Shown here in pieces: positions 1-8,934 of a DNA stretch of 64,000 nucleotides (position 1 is the stretch's first letter; each line of letters opens with the position of its first letter). Both the position numbers and the translations under genes were made by a program. This DNA is from Pedobacter sp. W3I1 (GTDB lineage Bacteria; Bacteroidota; Bacteroidia; Sphingobacteriales; Sphingobacteriaceae), in NCBI RefSeq assembly GCF_030816015.1, contig NZ_JAUSXN010000001.1, positions 1,426,001 through 1,490,000 on the forward strand, given 5' to 3'. The notes beneath the pieces were generated by a model that saw only the letters and a list, made by a program, of their open reading frames with translations, was not told the origin of the DNA and ran no database searches.

Positions 1-1569
1 AAAGGTGCATTTGTTCAGTTCGAATCAGGATCAAAAGTTCAGGTTAAAACGGCTTCATCCTACATCAGTTTAAAACAGGCCGAACTCAATTTAAAAAGAG
101 AATTGGGCAACGATAAAACGTTAGAAGATACCAAAGCCAATGCCGCTGCGGTATGGAATAAATCGCTGGGTAAGGTAGAAGTAGAAGGCGGATCGAAAGC
201 AGATATGGAAACTTTTTATTCTTGCTTTTTTAGGGCAAGCCTGTTCTCCAGGAAGTTTTACGAGCTAAATGAAGCCGGAAAACCATATTATTTTAGTCCT
301 TATGATGGTAAAGTACATGATGGATATATGTTTACTGATACGGGTTTCTGGGATACCTTTCGTGCACAATTTCCACTAAATACACTGGTGCAGCCAGAAA
401 TGCACGGTCGTTATATGCAGGCCATGCTCGATGCTTACGAGCAATGCGGTTGGTTGCCGTCCTGGTCTTTTCCTAGCGAGGCAGGAAGCATGATTGGGAA
501 CCACGCTATTTCTTTATTGACCGATGCCTGGGCAAAAGGAATCAGAACATTTGATCCGAAAAAAGCGCTAGATGCTTATTATCACGAAGCAATGAACAAG
601 GGGCCATGGGGCCCGGCAAATGGCAGGGATGGCGTAACCGAGTATAATCAATTGGGCTATGTACCATATCCAAAATATCGGGAGGCTACCGCTAAAACAT
701 TAGAATATGCTTATGATGATTATTGCGCTTACCATTTGGCTAAAATGATTGGCGATAAACATTATATGGATGTTTTTGAGAAACCAATGTTCAATTATAA
801 AAATGTTTACGATCTATCTACCCGTTTTATGAGGGGTAGGAACGCGGAGGGAAAATGGTCTCCAAATTTCGACCCAACAGAGTGGGGAGGGCCATTTACC
901 GAAGGAAATGCATGGCACTGGCAATGGTCGGTTTTTCAGGATACCAAAGGCCTGATTAATCTGATGGGCGGATACAACAATTTTACGGCAAAGCTCGATT
1001 CTGTTTTTAGCGAACCTAATAAAGTAAATGTAGGTTCGTATGGAGGGATGATTCATGAAATGACCGAAATGGTAATGGCTAACATGGGGCAATATGCCCA
1101 TGGTAACCAACCTATACAACATATGGTTTATTTATATAATTATGCTAACCAGCCGTGGAAAGCACAATTTTATGCTCGTGAGGTGATGCGTAAACTTTAC
1201 AATGCTACAGAAAATGGTTATCCGGGAGATGAAGACCAGGGGCAAACTTCATCGTGGTATGTGTTAAGCGCACTAGGGTTTTATAGTGTAACGCCGGGTA
1301 CAGGAGAGTATGTTTTAGGAAGCCCTATGTTTAAAAAAACGACCATTAATTTAGAAAATGGCAAAAAGTTTGTCATTGAGGCACCTGCCAATAATATTAC
1401 CAATGTTTATATAAAATCGGCAAACTTAAATGGTAAAAATTACACCAAAAATTTTATAAACCATAGCGATTTGTTAAAAGGAGGGGTGTTAAAATTAGAG
1501 ATGAATGTTAAACCTTCGTTAAATAGAGGGTTATTGGAAGAAGATAAGCCATTTTCGCTCAGTAAATAG
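1..1569 (+). CDS. GH92 family alpha-mannosidase, 5' truncated by window edge
   Basis: This is the C-terminal part of a glycoside hydrolase family 92 exo-alpha-mannosidase, a calcium-dependent enzyme that trims alpha-linked mannose from N-glycans or mannans. The frame is open from base 1, so the true start lies upstream of the window; the internal TTG at 103 is not a real start. The visible protein lines up along its whole length with the complete GH92 gene at 12014-14302. The TEGNAW motif near visible residue 300 holds the glutamate known as the catalytic acid in the family, and GDEDQGQTSSWY near 425 holds the aspartates used as the base. The ROK kinase gene follows after 71 bases in the same direction, which fits release of mannose followed by phosphorylation. 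The family call is secure; linkage specificity cannot be read from sequence. Confidence 0.93.
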   Translation, partial: KGAFVQFESGSKVQVKTASSYISLKQAELNLKRELGNDKTLEDTKANAAAVWNKSLGKVEVEGGSKADMETFYSCFFRASLFSRKFYELNEAGKPYYFSPYDGKVHDGYMFTDTGFWDTFRAQFPLNTLVQPEMHGRYMQAMLDAYEQCGWLPSWSFPSEAGSMIGNHAISLLTDAWAKGIRTFDPKKALDAYYHEAMNKGPWGPANGRDGVTEYNQLGYVPYPKYREATAKTLEYAYDDYCAYHLAKMIGDKHYMDVFEKPMFNYKNVYDLSTRFMRGRNAEGKWSPNFDPTEWGGPFTEGNAWHWQWSVFQDTKGLINLMGGYNNFTAKLDSVFSEPNKVNVGSYGGMIHEMTEMVMANMGQYAHGNQPIQHMVYLYNYANQPWKAQFYAREVMRKLYNATENGYPGDEDQGQTSSWYVLSALGFYSVTPGTGEYVLGSPMFKKTTINLENGKKFVIEAPANNITNVYIKSANLNGKNYTKNFINHSDLLKGGVLKLEMNVKPSLNRGLLEEDKPFSLSK

Positions 1570-1640
1570 ATATTGAATTGCTACTTTTGGCGAATTAATT
1601 CAGATTAATAAAGAATAGATAACAGAAATATATATATAGA

Positions 1641-2513
1641 ATGGAAAAGCCTGTTGCATTAGGTGTAGATATTGGCGGCTCGCATATTACAGCCGCATTG
1701 GTGGATTTGGAAACAAGAACTTTGGTGAAGAATTCTATCAAACGTAGCCCTGTGAACTCACAGGAGAACAAAGAAGTGATTTTATCGGCTTGGTGCGATA
1801 TTATTAATAAAGCTTTTCAGAATATAAACGGCACTAGGAATGTGGGCATAGCCATGCCCGGGCCATTTAACTATGAAGAAGGAATTTCATTAATTAAAGA
1901 TCAGGATAAGTTTAAATCGCTTTACCAGGTTAATGTGAAAGAAGAGTTGGCTAAACGATTGGATATTCCTGTCGAAAATATTCATTTTATAAATGACGCT
2001 GCTGGCTTTTTACAGGGCGAAGTTTTTGCTGGTGCTGCCAAAGGAAATGTCAGTGTATTGGGCTTAACGCTTGGTACGGGACTAGGCTCATCGCTTTGTC
2101 TCAATTATAAAGCCTTTGATGCTGATCTCTGGAACTCCGAATTTTTAGACGGAATTGCTGAAGATTACTTATCTACGCGCTGGTTCGTAAAACGTTTTAA
2201 TCAACTAAGTGGAAAAGTAGTTGCCGGGGTTAAAGAGCTGGTAGAAATTGTAGAAACCGATCATCATGCAACCATGGTTTTTATGGAATTCGGCTATAAT
2301 CTGGCACAGTTCCTGATCCCTATTATTAAGGAACACAAAATAGATACTGTAATAGTTGGTGGTAATATTGCACAATCTTTTAGTGCATTCGCTCCCGAAT
2401 TAATCGCAACACTTAAAGGCAATGGAATAGATACTCAAATAAAAATTTCAGAACTAAAAGAACATGCAGCATTAATTGGTGCCGCAAGCTGTTGCGATTT
2501 GAGCTTAACTTAA
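1641..2513 (+). CDS. ROK family sugar kinase
   Basis: The 290-residue protein has the ROK (repressor, ORF, kinase) fold pattern. A phosphate-binding VDIGGSH motif starts near residue 9, GIAMPGP lies near 75, a second phosphate loop TLGTGLGSSL lies near 145, and VVGGNIA lies near 235. There is no N-terminal helix-turn-helix, so it is a kinase and not a NagC-type repressor. The usual CxCGxxGCxE zinc motif of many ROK kinases is not visible; the stretch after the second phosphate loop reads WNSEFLDGIAEDY. The substrate could be glucose, mannose or another hexose. Its position right behind a GH92 alpha-mannosidase favours mannose or a related sugar, but that is inference. It is probably co-transcribed with the gene upstream, since only 71 AT-rich bases separate them. 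Confidence 0.88.
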   Translation: MEKPVALGVDIGGSHITAALVDLETRTLVKNSIKRSPVNSQENKEVILSAWCDIINKAFQNINGTRNVGIAMPGPFNYEEGISLIKDQDKFKSLYQVNVKEELAKRLDIPVENIHFINDAAGFLQGEVFAGAAKGNVSVLGLTLGTGLGSSLCLNYKAFDADLWNSEFLDGIAEDYLSTRWFVKRFNQLSGKVVAGVKELVEIVETDHHATMVFMEFGYNLAQFLIPIIKEHKIDTVIVGGNIAQSFSAFAPELIATLKGNGIDTQIKISELKEHAALIGAASCCDLSLT

Positions 2514-2557
2514 ATATGGTTTAAGCGCCGAAACTATTAAAGCAAATTTCTATCAAA

Positions 2558-2605
2558 AGCCACGGAATTATAATCTTAATAAAATAATTCTGTAGCTTTT
2601 CTTTA
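2558..2605 (+). terminator. Intrinsic terminator after the ROK gene
   Basis: A 14-bp stem (2558-2571 with 2584-2597) contains one mismatch and one G:U pair and is followed by a T-rich tract. It separates the GH92/ROK transcript from the SusCD transcript. Confidence 0.75.
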
Positions 2606-2760
2606 TTTATCCTTCATTTTTTTACAAACAGGTAATATAATCCATCATAATTGCCTGTTTTTGTCGCATTTAGAGCTAAATGCAAGAATTATATTGTAAT
2701 TTTTTTTAAAAAGATTGAAATTAATTTTTCATTTGCAATAATATTCTTATAATTGTTTAA

Positions 2761-2772
2761 TAAAACGTTTTA
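2761..2772. promoter_or_regulatory. Operator-like palindrome, copy 1
   Basis: The perfect 12-bp palindrome TAAAACGTTTTA lies in the long spacer ahead of the discoidin lipoprotein and SusCD genes. It shares its core with the 14-bp copy at 2869-2882. The central CG and flanking A/T halves resemble LacI-family operators; no such regulator is encoded in the window, so the binding protein is unknown. Confidence 0.5.
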
Positions 2773-2868
2773 GCTTATTAACAAACTAACTTTAGCTACA
2801 TCCCATTTATTTAATATATCAGGAAAAGTTTTAATCTAATGATTGAGGCTTTTTTTTGAGACAAGTAA

Positions 2869-2882
2869 CTAAAACGTTTTAG
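2869..2882. promoter_or_regulatory. Operator-like palindrome, copy 2
   Basis: CTAAAACGTTTTAG is a perfect 14-bp palindrome 108 bases from copy 1 (start to start). Two near-identical palindromes in one spacer make chance less likely and suggest a dimeric regulator, or looping between sites, that controls the genes from 3181 onward. Confidence 0.55.
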
Positions 2883-3003
2883 TATTATTTAAAATAACTA
2901 TTTGCTAATCAATAAACAAAGAAGACTTACTATGAACTAAAATTTACACCTATTAAAAAACCATCCCGTTCCCAGCGGATAACAAACCAAACTAAAACTC
3001 AAG

Positions 3004-3069
3004 ATGAACAAAAAATTACTAAACCAGCTATGGGTAGGTACTACAGCCTGCAACAATATTTCGGTCTAA
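3004..3069 (+). CDS. Possible 21-codon leader ORF
   Basis: An ATG-initiated frame of 21 codons (MNKKLLNQLWVGTTACNNISV) ends 111 bases before the lipoprotein gene. It lies in the presumed 5' leader of the SusCD transcript and is followed by a 9-bp hairpin at 3109-3131. A similar short frame (41743-41895) precedes the other SusC gene in this window. I recognise no family. It could be a leader peptide, a small secreted peptide or chance. Confidence 0.3.
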   Translation: MNKKLLNQLWVGTTACNNISV

Positions 3070-3108
3070 TTGTAGGAAGGTAACTACTTCCAAAAAACCG
3101 ATTTAACT

Positions 3109-3131
3109 GCCAGAATATCCATTATTCTGGC
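3109..3131 (+). promoter_or_regulatory. Hairpin in leader of lipoprotein/SusCD transcript
   Basis: GCCAGAATA (3109-3117) pairs perfectly with TATTCTGGC (3123-3131) across a 5-base loop. A run of C and then a T5 tract follow at about 20 bases, so it may be an attenuator or an mRNA-stabilising stem. It lies 50 bases upstream of the lipoprotein start. Confidence 0.45.
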
Positions 3132-3180
3132 CCCCATCATTACACTTTTTACTAACTAATAAACCTTAAATTAATTAATT

Positions 3181-3741
3181 ATGACTCTTTTAAAAATTAC
3201 AAGGAGCGCTATCGGACTTTGTATGGTCCTGGTTTTGCTTCTTGGGTGCGGTAAAGAAGAATACCCCTCAGTAGATCTTTTTACCTGGAAAGCCAAAGTT
3301 GATGTAACGGCAAAAGCCACACTCTCTGTTAACGTAGAAAACGCTGGCGGGGCCTCTGCCGGAGAAGGATCTTTAAAGGTCGTGGATAATGATATTAACT
3401 CGAAATTCCTGATCAATCCTTATCAGTCTAGCCTTTATCTCCAGTTAACTTTTCCTTCACCCCAACAAGTGGCATCTTATACTTTAACATCAGGTGGCGA
3501 TGCGCCTGACAGGGATCCTAAAAACTGGAAATTAAGCGGTTCTACAGATGGTAGCAACTGGGTAGATCTTGATACCAGGACAGGTGAAGCGTTTTCTGGC
3601 CGTAACCTGACCAAAACCTACAATTTCAAAAACAAAGTCCTGTATAAATACTACAGACTTAGTATTACGGCAAATAATAACGGTTCTCTGTTCCAGTTGT
3701 CTGAGTGGCGTGTAATTGAAGTGCCAGAGGAGCAACAATAG
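3181..3741 (+). CDS. Lipoprotein with discoidin (F5/8 type C)-like domain
   Basis: The 186-residue protein starts with a lipoprotein signal ending LVLLLGCGKEE, so Cys21 or so would be lipidated and the protein would sit on a membrane. Residues about 45-180 look like a galactose-binding/discoidin beta-sandwich (CBM32-like): there is a conserved NDIN.KF segment, a YTLTSGGDAPDRDPKNWKLSGS core, a DGSNWVDLD turn and a terminal LFQLSEWRVIE strand. Such domains bind sugars at the cell surface. The gene lies directly upstream of SusC and SusD and is probably in the same transcript, so it could be an auxiliary surface glycan-binding protein. It has no catalytic domain. The domain call comes from motif reading, not from a profile search. 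Confidence 0.75.
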   Translation: MTLLKITRSAIGLCMVLVLLLGCGKEEYPSVDLFTWKAKVDVTAKATLSVNVENAGGASAGEGSLKVVDNDINSKFLINPYQSSLYLQLTFPSPQQVASYTLTSGGDAPDRDPKNWKLSGSTDGSNWVDLDTRTGEAFSGRNLTKTYNFKNKVLYKYYRLSITANNNGSLFQLSEWRVIEVPEEQQ

Positions 3742-3827
3742 TCTGCCAATTTAACCGGTGGACAATAAAATTTATTTCAACTGATCAATAGACCTAATAA
3801 CAGTATTCTGTTAATAATAAAATAATT

Positions 3828-6800
3828 ATGAAGAAAAGAATTACAAATTTAACTGAGGGCAGGCTCAAGTTTAAAGATTGTGCTTTTAAGGCTATCGCTT
3901 TTACTTTAGCTTTAAGCAGTGGTTTTTATGCAACAGCTAATGCTTCAGCTATTAATATAAGCAGTTCGGTTTCAGTTACTCAAGCTAAAGCCGATATTGT
4001 GATACGCGGTATCATTAAAGACGAAACAGGTGCACCACTACCAGGAGCAGGCGTTAAGGTAAAAGGCAGTTCTACCAGTGCGGCTGCAGATGTGAATGGC
4101 GCATTTACTATTACCGTTCCTGATCAAAATACAGTTTTAATTATAACTTATGTTGGTTATGATTCTAAAGAGATTACGGTGGGCACGCAAACCGTGTTGG
4201 ATATCCGTTTGAAAGAAACGGTTGGTGCTAATTTACAAGAGGTCGCCATTGTAGGTTTCGGTACACAAAAGAAGGAAAGCTTGGTTGGTGCGCAATCATC
4301 AGTAAACGTTGCTGATTTAAAACAACCAGTTTCTAGTATGAGTCAGTTATTGGCTGGTCGTATTCCAGGTGTGATTAACGTTTCTAGAAATGGTGAACCA
4401 GGCGCAACAGGATCCGACATTTTTATACGGGGAATATCTTCACTAACAGCTGGTGATAGGGGCCCGCTAGTAATTATTGATGGGGTTCCTAACCGTAACC
4501 TGAATGATATCAGTGTTTATGACGTGGAAAACTTCACCGTACTGAAAGATGCTGCCGCAACAGCGGTATATGGTATCCGTGGTGCAAACGGGGTAATCTT
4601 AATCAATACCAAACAAGGTAAAATTGGTACGCCGAAAATTAATGTGGAATATTATGAAGGCGTGAGCCGTTTCACCAAAAGACCACAATTAATTGATGGT
4701 GTAGATTACATGAACTTAGCTAATGAGGCTAAATATTCAGATTATTTAAGAGGTGGTGCTGCAGGTGCATTTACACCAGCATATTCTATAGATGCTGTTC
4801 AGAAAACAGCTGCCGGTACAGATCCTATCCTTTACCCGAACGTAAACTGGTTTGATGCCATTTATAATGATTTTGGTAGAAACAGATCAGCAACAGCTAA
4901 CCTATCGGGTGGTGTAAGTAATGCAAAATACTATGTATCACTAGGTTATTATGGTGAAGATGGTTTATTTAAAACTGACGACGCCGTGAATTCTGCAGTT
5001 AAACAAAACTATGGCCGTTACAATGTTAGTGCAAACTTAAACTGGGATATTACCGGTACTACTAAATTAGATTTAGGTATCAAAGGTATTTTGTCGCAAA
5101 ACAACTACCCAAGTAACTTCAGCGCACAGGATATCTTTAGCCAGGCTTTTTTGATTAATCCAACCTCTTTTCCAGTACTTTATCCAAATGGAAGCTTGCC
5201 AGGTATTAGTCCGCAGGCCGATCAACGTAATCCTTATGGTGATGTGACCAGAAATGGCTATAGAGTAGGTTACAGCAACCAGTTGTATTCAAATATGCGT
5301 TTAACGCAAGATTTAAAAGAGGTAACTCCAGGTTTATCGGTTACTACAATGTTCTCTTTTGACGTTAATAATAGCAATTCAATCAATAGAACTAAGAGAG
5401 AAACCATTTATAGAATTAACCCTAACGATCCTTATAACGTTGCGGGCAATGCTGCATCTGGTTATAAATATGGTTTAGTTCTTCAGGGACAAGATTTCTT
5501 AAATTATGGCATTGCCAATGGTGGTGATAAGAAAATGTATTTTGAAGCTGCTGTAAACTACAACCGTACATTTGGTAAACATGCGGTAAGTGGTTTGTTT
5601 TTGTACAATCAAAATGATAACACCAATCCATTTGCAGGTAATTTAACTCTTTCCCTTCCATACAGGTTACAAGGTATTGCGAGTCGTGCAACCTATGCTT
5701 ACGATAATAAGTATTTTTTCGAGTTTAACGTAGGTTATAATGGTTCAGAAAACTTTGCGCCAGATAAACGTTATGGTTTCTTCCCTGCAATAGGTATTGG
5801 ATGGTTGCTTTCTAGCGAGAAATTCTTCGAGCCGCTTAAAAATACCTTCCAAATGGTTAAATTCCGTTACTCTGATGGTATTGTTGGTAGTGGTGGTAGT
5901 GGTTCTGGCTATGCTGGTAGTGAGGGCGATCGTTTTTATTATTTAACAAAAGTAGGTGATGCAGGTGGTTATACATTTGGGCAGAACGGAAATCTTGGGA
6001 ATAACGGATTAGGTGTAACTGCTTATGGAGTAGATGTAACCTGGGCCGAAACACGTAAACAGGATTTAGGTTTCGAATTAAAAACATTAAATAATAACCT
6101 GTCTTTAATTGTCGATTTCTTTAAAGAAAGAAGAAAAGATCAATTTATCTCAAGAGGTACCGTACCAAACTATATTGGTTTGGCTAACACGCCGATTGGT
6201 AACTTAGGTGTTGTAGAAAATAAAGGTATTGATGGTACCTTGCAGTATGATGCAAAGTTAGGTAAAGATTTAACACTTAATTTAAGAGCTAACCTTACTT
6301 TCAATAAAGATAAAGTAATTGAGAACGATCAGGCGCCAAAAGCTTATCCGTGGATGGAGCAACGTGGTCTTAATGTGCTGGCTTCTACACGCGTTGGTTA
6401 TATTGCCGAGAAGTTGTTTGATAGCCAGGCAGAAATTAATGCCAGCCCTACACAATTTGGTACATTAATGCCAGGAGATATCAAGTATAAAGATTTAAAC
6501 GGTGATGGTAAAATTGATTCATTTGACCAAACTATAATCGGTAGAGGCGATATTCCAAGTACAACTTATGGTTTCGGTTTCTCGTTAACTTACAAAAGTT
6601 TCGATTTCGGCTTGTTCTTCCAGGGACAGGATAATGCAGATATTCTCTTAAATATACCTTCATTCGCCAATTCAGGTGGTTTAGGTAATATGCTTGCTGT
6701 TGCTACAGATCGTTGGACTCCAACCAACCCTCGCCAAGATGCTGTTTACCCACGTTTATCTTATGGTGGTACCAATAACAACAATTATCAGTCGAGTACC

Positions 6801-7031
6801 TGGTGGAAACGTGATATCAGCTTCCTAAGATTAAAAAATGCAGACTTGGGTTACACCCTTAAGGAAGGTATTAAATCTATTGGTGTAAAACGTTTAAGGA
6901 TATATGCAACTGGCTATAATGTCTTTACCATTAGTAAATTCAAACTTTGGGATCCAGAGCTTGGTACAAATAATGGTACCAGATACCCATTAACATCTAA
7001 TTATTCTTTAGGTCTTACCGCTAATTTTTAA
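3828..7031 (+). CDS. SusC/RagA family TonB-linked outer membrane transporter
   Basis: The 1067-residue protein is of normal SusC length. After an N-terminal export signal, residues about 60-130 form a carboxypeptidase-regulatory-like domain (IRGIIKDETGAPLPGAGVKV). The plug domain follows with its typical LLAGRIPGV, FIRGISSL and VIIDGVPNRNLN motifs and the GIRGANGVILI segment, and then a long C-terminal beta-barrel ending in an aromatic residue. It imports oligomers through the outer membrane with TonB energy. It is paired with the SusD gene 10 bases downstream. No anti-sigma-interacting STN domain and no sigma/FecR pair are visible nearby. The upstream palindromes at 2761 and 2869 are the best candidates for control. 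Confidence 0.96.
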   Translation: MKKRITNLTEGRLKFKDCAFKAIAFTLALSSGFYATANASAINISSSVSVTQAKADIVIRGIIKDETGAPLPGAGVKVKGSSTSAAADVNGAFTITVPDQNTVLIITYVGYDSKEITVGTQTVLDIRLKETVGANLQEVAIVGFGTQKKESLVGAQSSVNVADLKQPVSSMSQLLAGRIPGVINVSRNGEPGATGSDIFIRGISSLTAGDRGPLVIIDGVPNRNLNDISVYDVENFTVLKDAAATAVYGIRGANGVILINTKQGKIGTPKINVEYYEGVSRFTKRPQLIDGVDYMNLANEAKYSDYLRGGAAGAFTPAYSIDAVQKTAAGTDPILYPNVNWFDAIYNDFGRNRSATANLSGGVSNAKYYVSLGYYGEDGLFKTDDAVNSAVKQNYGRYNVSANLNWDITGTTKLDLGIKGILSQNNYPSNFSAQDIFSQAFLINPTSFPVLYPNGSLPGISPQADQRNPYGDVTRNGYRVGYSNQLYSNMRLTQDLKEVTPGLSVTTMFSFDVNNSNSINRTKRETIYRINPNDPYNVAGNAASGYKYGLVLQGQDFLNYGIANGGDKKMYFEAAVNYNRTFGKHAVSGLFLYNQNDNTNPFAGNLTLSLPYRLQGIASRATYAYDNKYFFEFNVGYNGSENFAPDKRYGFFPAIGIGWLLSSEKFFEPLKNTFQMVKFRYSDGIVGSGGSGSGYAGSEGDRFYYLTKVGDAGGYTFGQNGNLGNNGLGVTAYGVDVTWAETRKQDLGFELKTLNNNLSLIVDFFKERRKDQFISRGTVPNYIGLANTPIGNLGVVENKGIDGTLQYDAKLGKDLTLNLRANLTFNKDKVIENDQAPKAYPWMEQRGLNVLASTRVGYIAEKLFDSQAEINASPTQFGTLMPGDIKYKDLNGDGKIDSFDQTIIGRGDIPSTTYGFGFSLTYKSFDFGLFFQGQDNADILLNIPSFANSGGLGNMLAVATDRWTPTNPRQDAVYPRLSYGGTNNNNYQSSTWWKRDISFLRLKNADLGYTLKEGIKSIGVKRLRIYATGYNVFTISKFKLWDPELGTNNGTRYPLTSNYSLGLTANF

Positions 7032-7041
7032 AATAAAAAGA

Positions 7042-8874
7042 ATGAAAAAAATATTGATATATACAGTTGGCGCATTGCTGGTAGTAGGCAATTATGGCTG
7101 TAAGAAATTTTTAAATCAAGTACCTGATGATAGGCTTACTTTCGATCAGATGTACGAAAAAAAGGCTACTGTTGATCGTGCATTAGCAAATGTTTATTCT
7201 ACACTCCCTGATCAGGATCAGGATCGTGCACCATCAGTAAATGGAAATATTGGCCCATGGACTGCTGCTTCTGATGAAGCAGATTATACCCTGCCCAATT
7301 TTAGTGAAAATGTAAATACAGGTGCATGGGATGCAACAAGCGGACAAGTAAACTACCACTGGCAAAACTTTTACCGTGGTATCCAGGCCGCAAGTTCCTT
7401 CATGGCAAATGTAACCAAGTGTACAGATTGTAATCTTGGAGGTATAGATATTGTTAACCGTTATTACAACGAGGCCAGGGCATTAAGAGCTATTTATTAC
7501 TACCATTTGGTTAGGCAATATGGTCCGGTTGTTTTATTAGGAAATGATCCGATTGCATCTGACGCTCCATTAGTAGAAATAAGTAAACCACGTAACTCTA
7601 TGGACGAATGTATTGATTACATTGTAAGTGAATTAGATGCTACAAGCGCACGTCTTCCTGCTACCCCACAAGCAAGTGAAGATTATGGACACATTACATC
7701 ATCTGTTGCTGACGCCTATAAAATCAAAGCGTTGTTAACAGCTGCCCGCCCATTGTTTAACGGTAATACTGATTATGCGGGTCTTAAAAATCAGGATGGT
7801 AAACAATTGATCAGTCAAACAGCTAGTGCTGCAAAATGGACTAGATTGGCTACTGCTGCTAAAGCATTTTTAAATAACCCAAACTATTCTAGCTATGCGC
7901 TTTATAGTGTTGCCGCTACACCAGCTGGTTTACCAAATACGGCATTCAACAGAGCTTTTATCGCAACAAGGGATGTGTTTTTAAATGGTTGGAACTCTGA
8001 GATCATTTTCGGTAGAGGAGGTGATGTAACACTTTATCAATATTCATTAGCCCCTAATCATAACGGTGCTTCTGGTGGCGATAAAGGTGGCTCGTTCTTA
8101 TCACCATCTCAACAATTGGTTGATGCATTCTTTACCGTAAATGGTTTACCTATCGAAAGCGATCCAGCTTATACTGCTAACGGAACATCAAGTTATCAGG
8201 CACCAGATCCAAACGATCAAAATGCGACAAGGGCAATTAGCAATATGTTTGTTAACCGTGAACCACGTTTTTATGCAGATATTACCTATACTGGTCGTAA
8301 ATGGATTAACACATCTTCGAATATTATTACCGATTTTACCAATAGTGGTAATGCCGGTAAAGGAGCTATCGCGAATAACGATTATACCAAAACGGGTTAC
8401 ACTTCAAGAAAGCATTTGACGGTTGCAGGCTGGACATCTGGTAGAACTATTTTCACCACGATCAGATTGGCTGAGATTTATTTAGATTACATCGAGGCAT
8501 TACAAGAGTCAAATCCTTCAGACCCTGATATCTTAATCTATCTAAACAGAATCCGTACCAGAGCAGGCATTGCACCTTATGGAAGTGGTGCTGGCGCATT
8601 ACCTGTACCAACAGATATGAGAGATGCCATCCGTAGAGAGCGACGCGTAGAGTTGGCTTTCGAATTAGATCGTTATTTCTACACCAGAGAGTGGAAAATT
8701 GCAGAAACTACTGATACGCAGATTAAAGGTTTAAATATTGCCCAAAATGCACCAGGATTTTATACACCGGTTGTTACCGAAAATAGGGTTTTCCAAAAGA
8801 AACACTATTTGTGGCCTATACCAAATGGCGAAATTCAAAAAGTTCCTGTAATTGTACAAAATACAGGCTGGTAA
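7042..8874 (+). CDS. SusD/RagB family nutrient-binding lipoprotein
   Basis: The 610-residue lipoprotein has a signal ending VVGNYGCKKF, so it is lipidated at about Cys20. It carries SusD hallmarks: FLNQVPDDRLTFDQMY near the N-terminus, the helical YNEARALRAIYYYHLVRQYG repeat region near residues 145-165, and a C-terminal IRRERRVELAFELDRYF motif. SusD caps the SusC barrel on the cell surface and binds the incoming glycan or glycopeptide. It starts 10 bases after the SusC stop and ends just before a strong terminator, so the transcript begun upstream of 3181 probably ends here. The ligand cannot be deduced directly. The neighbouring alpha-mannosidases and peptidases point to mannose-rich glycoprotein fragments. 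Confidence 0.95.
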   Translation: MKKILIYTVGALLVVGNYGCKKFLNQVPDDRLTFDQMYEKKATVDRALANVYSTLPDQDQDRAPSVNGNIGPWTAASDEADYTLPNFSENVNTGAWDATSGQVNYHWQNFYRGIQAASSFMANVTKCTDCNLGGIDIVNRYYNEARALRAIYYYHLVRQYGPVVLLGNDPIASDAPLVEISKPRNSMDECIDYIVSELDATSARLPATPQASEDYGHITSSVADAYKIKALLTAARPLFNGNTDYAGLKNQDGKQLISQTASAAKWTRLATAAKAFLNNPNYSSYALYSVAATPAGLPNTAFNRAFIATRDVFLNGWNSEIIFGRGGDVTLYQYSLAPNHNGASGGDKGGSFLSPSQQLVDAFFTVNGLPIESDPAYTANGTSSYQAPDPNDQNATRAISNMFVNREPRFYADITYTGRKWINTSSNIITDFTNSGNAGKGAIANNDYTKTGYTSRKHLTVAGWTSGRTIFTTIRLAEIYLDYIEALQESNPSDPDILIYLNRIRTRAGIAPYGSGAGALPVPTDMRDAIRRERRVELAFELDRYFYTREWKIAETTDTQIKGLNIAQNAPGFYTPVVTENRVFQKKHYLWPIPNGEIQKVPVIVQNTGW

Positions 8875-8884
8875 AATACATATA

Positions 8885-8914
8885 GCACCGGGTGTTTCAC
8901 CCGGTGCTTTTTTT
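8885..8914 (+). terminator. Strong intrinsic terminator after SusD
   Basis: GCACCGGGT pairs perfectly with ACCCGGTGC around a 5-base loop (8885-8907) and is followed by seven T. It marks the end of the SusCD transcript. Confidence 0.92.
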
Positions 8915-8934
8915 AACCAATTAATGCTAACGCT

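Noticed and set aside
103..105. TTG as start of the first GH92 gene
   Set aside because: The frame is open to base 1 and the upstream residues align with the second GH92 protein, so the gene is cut by the window edge.
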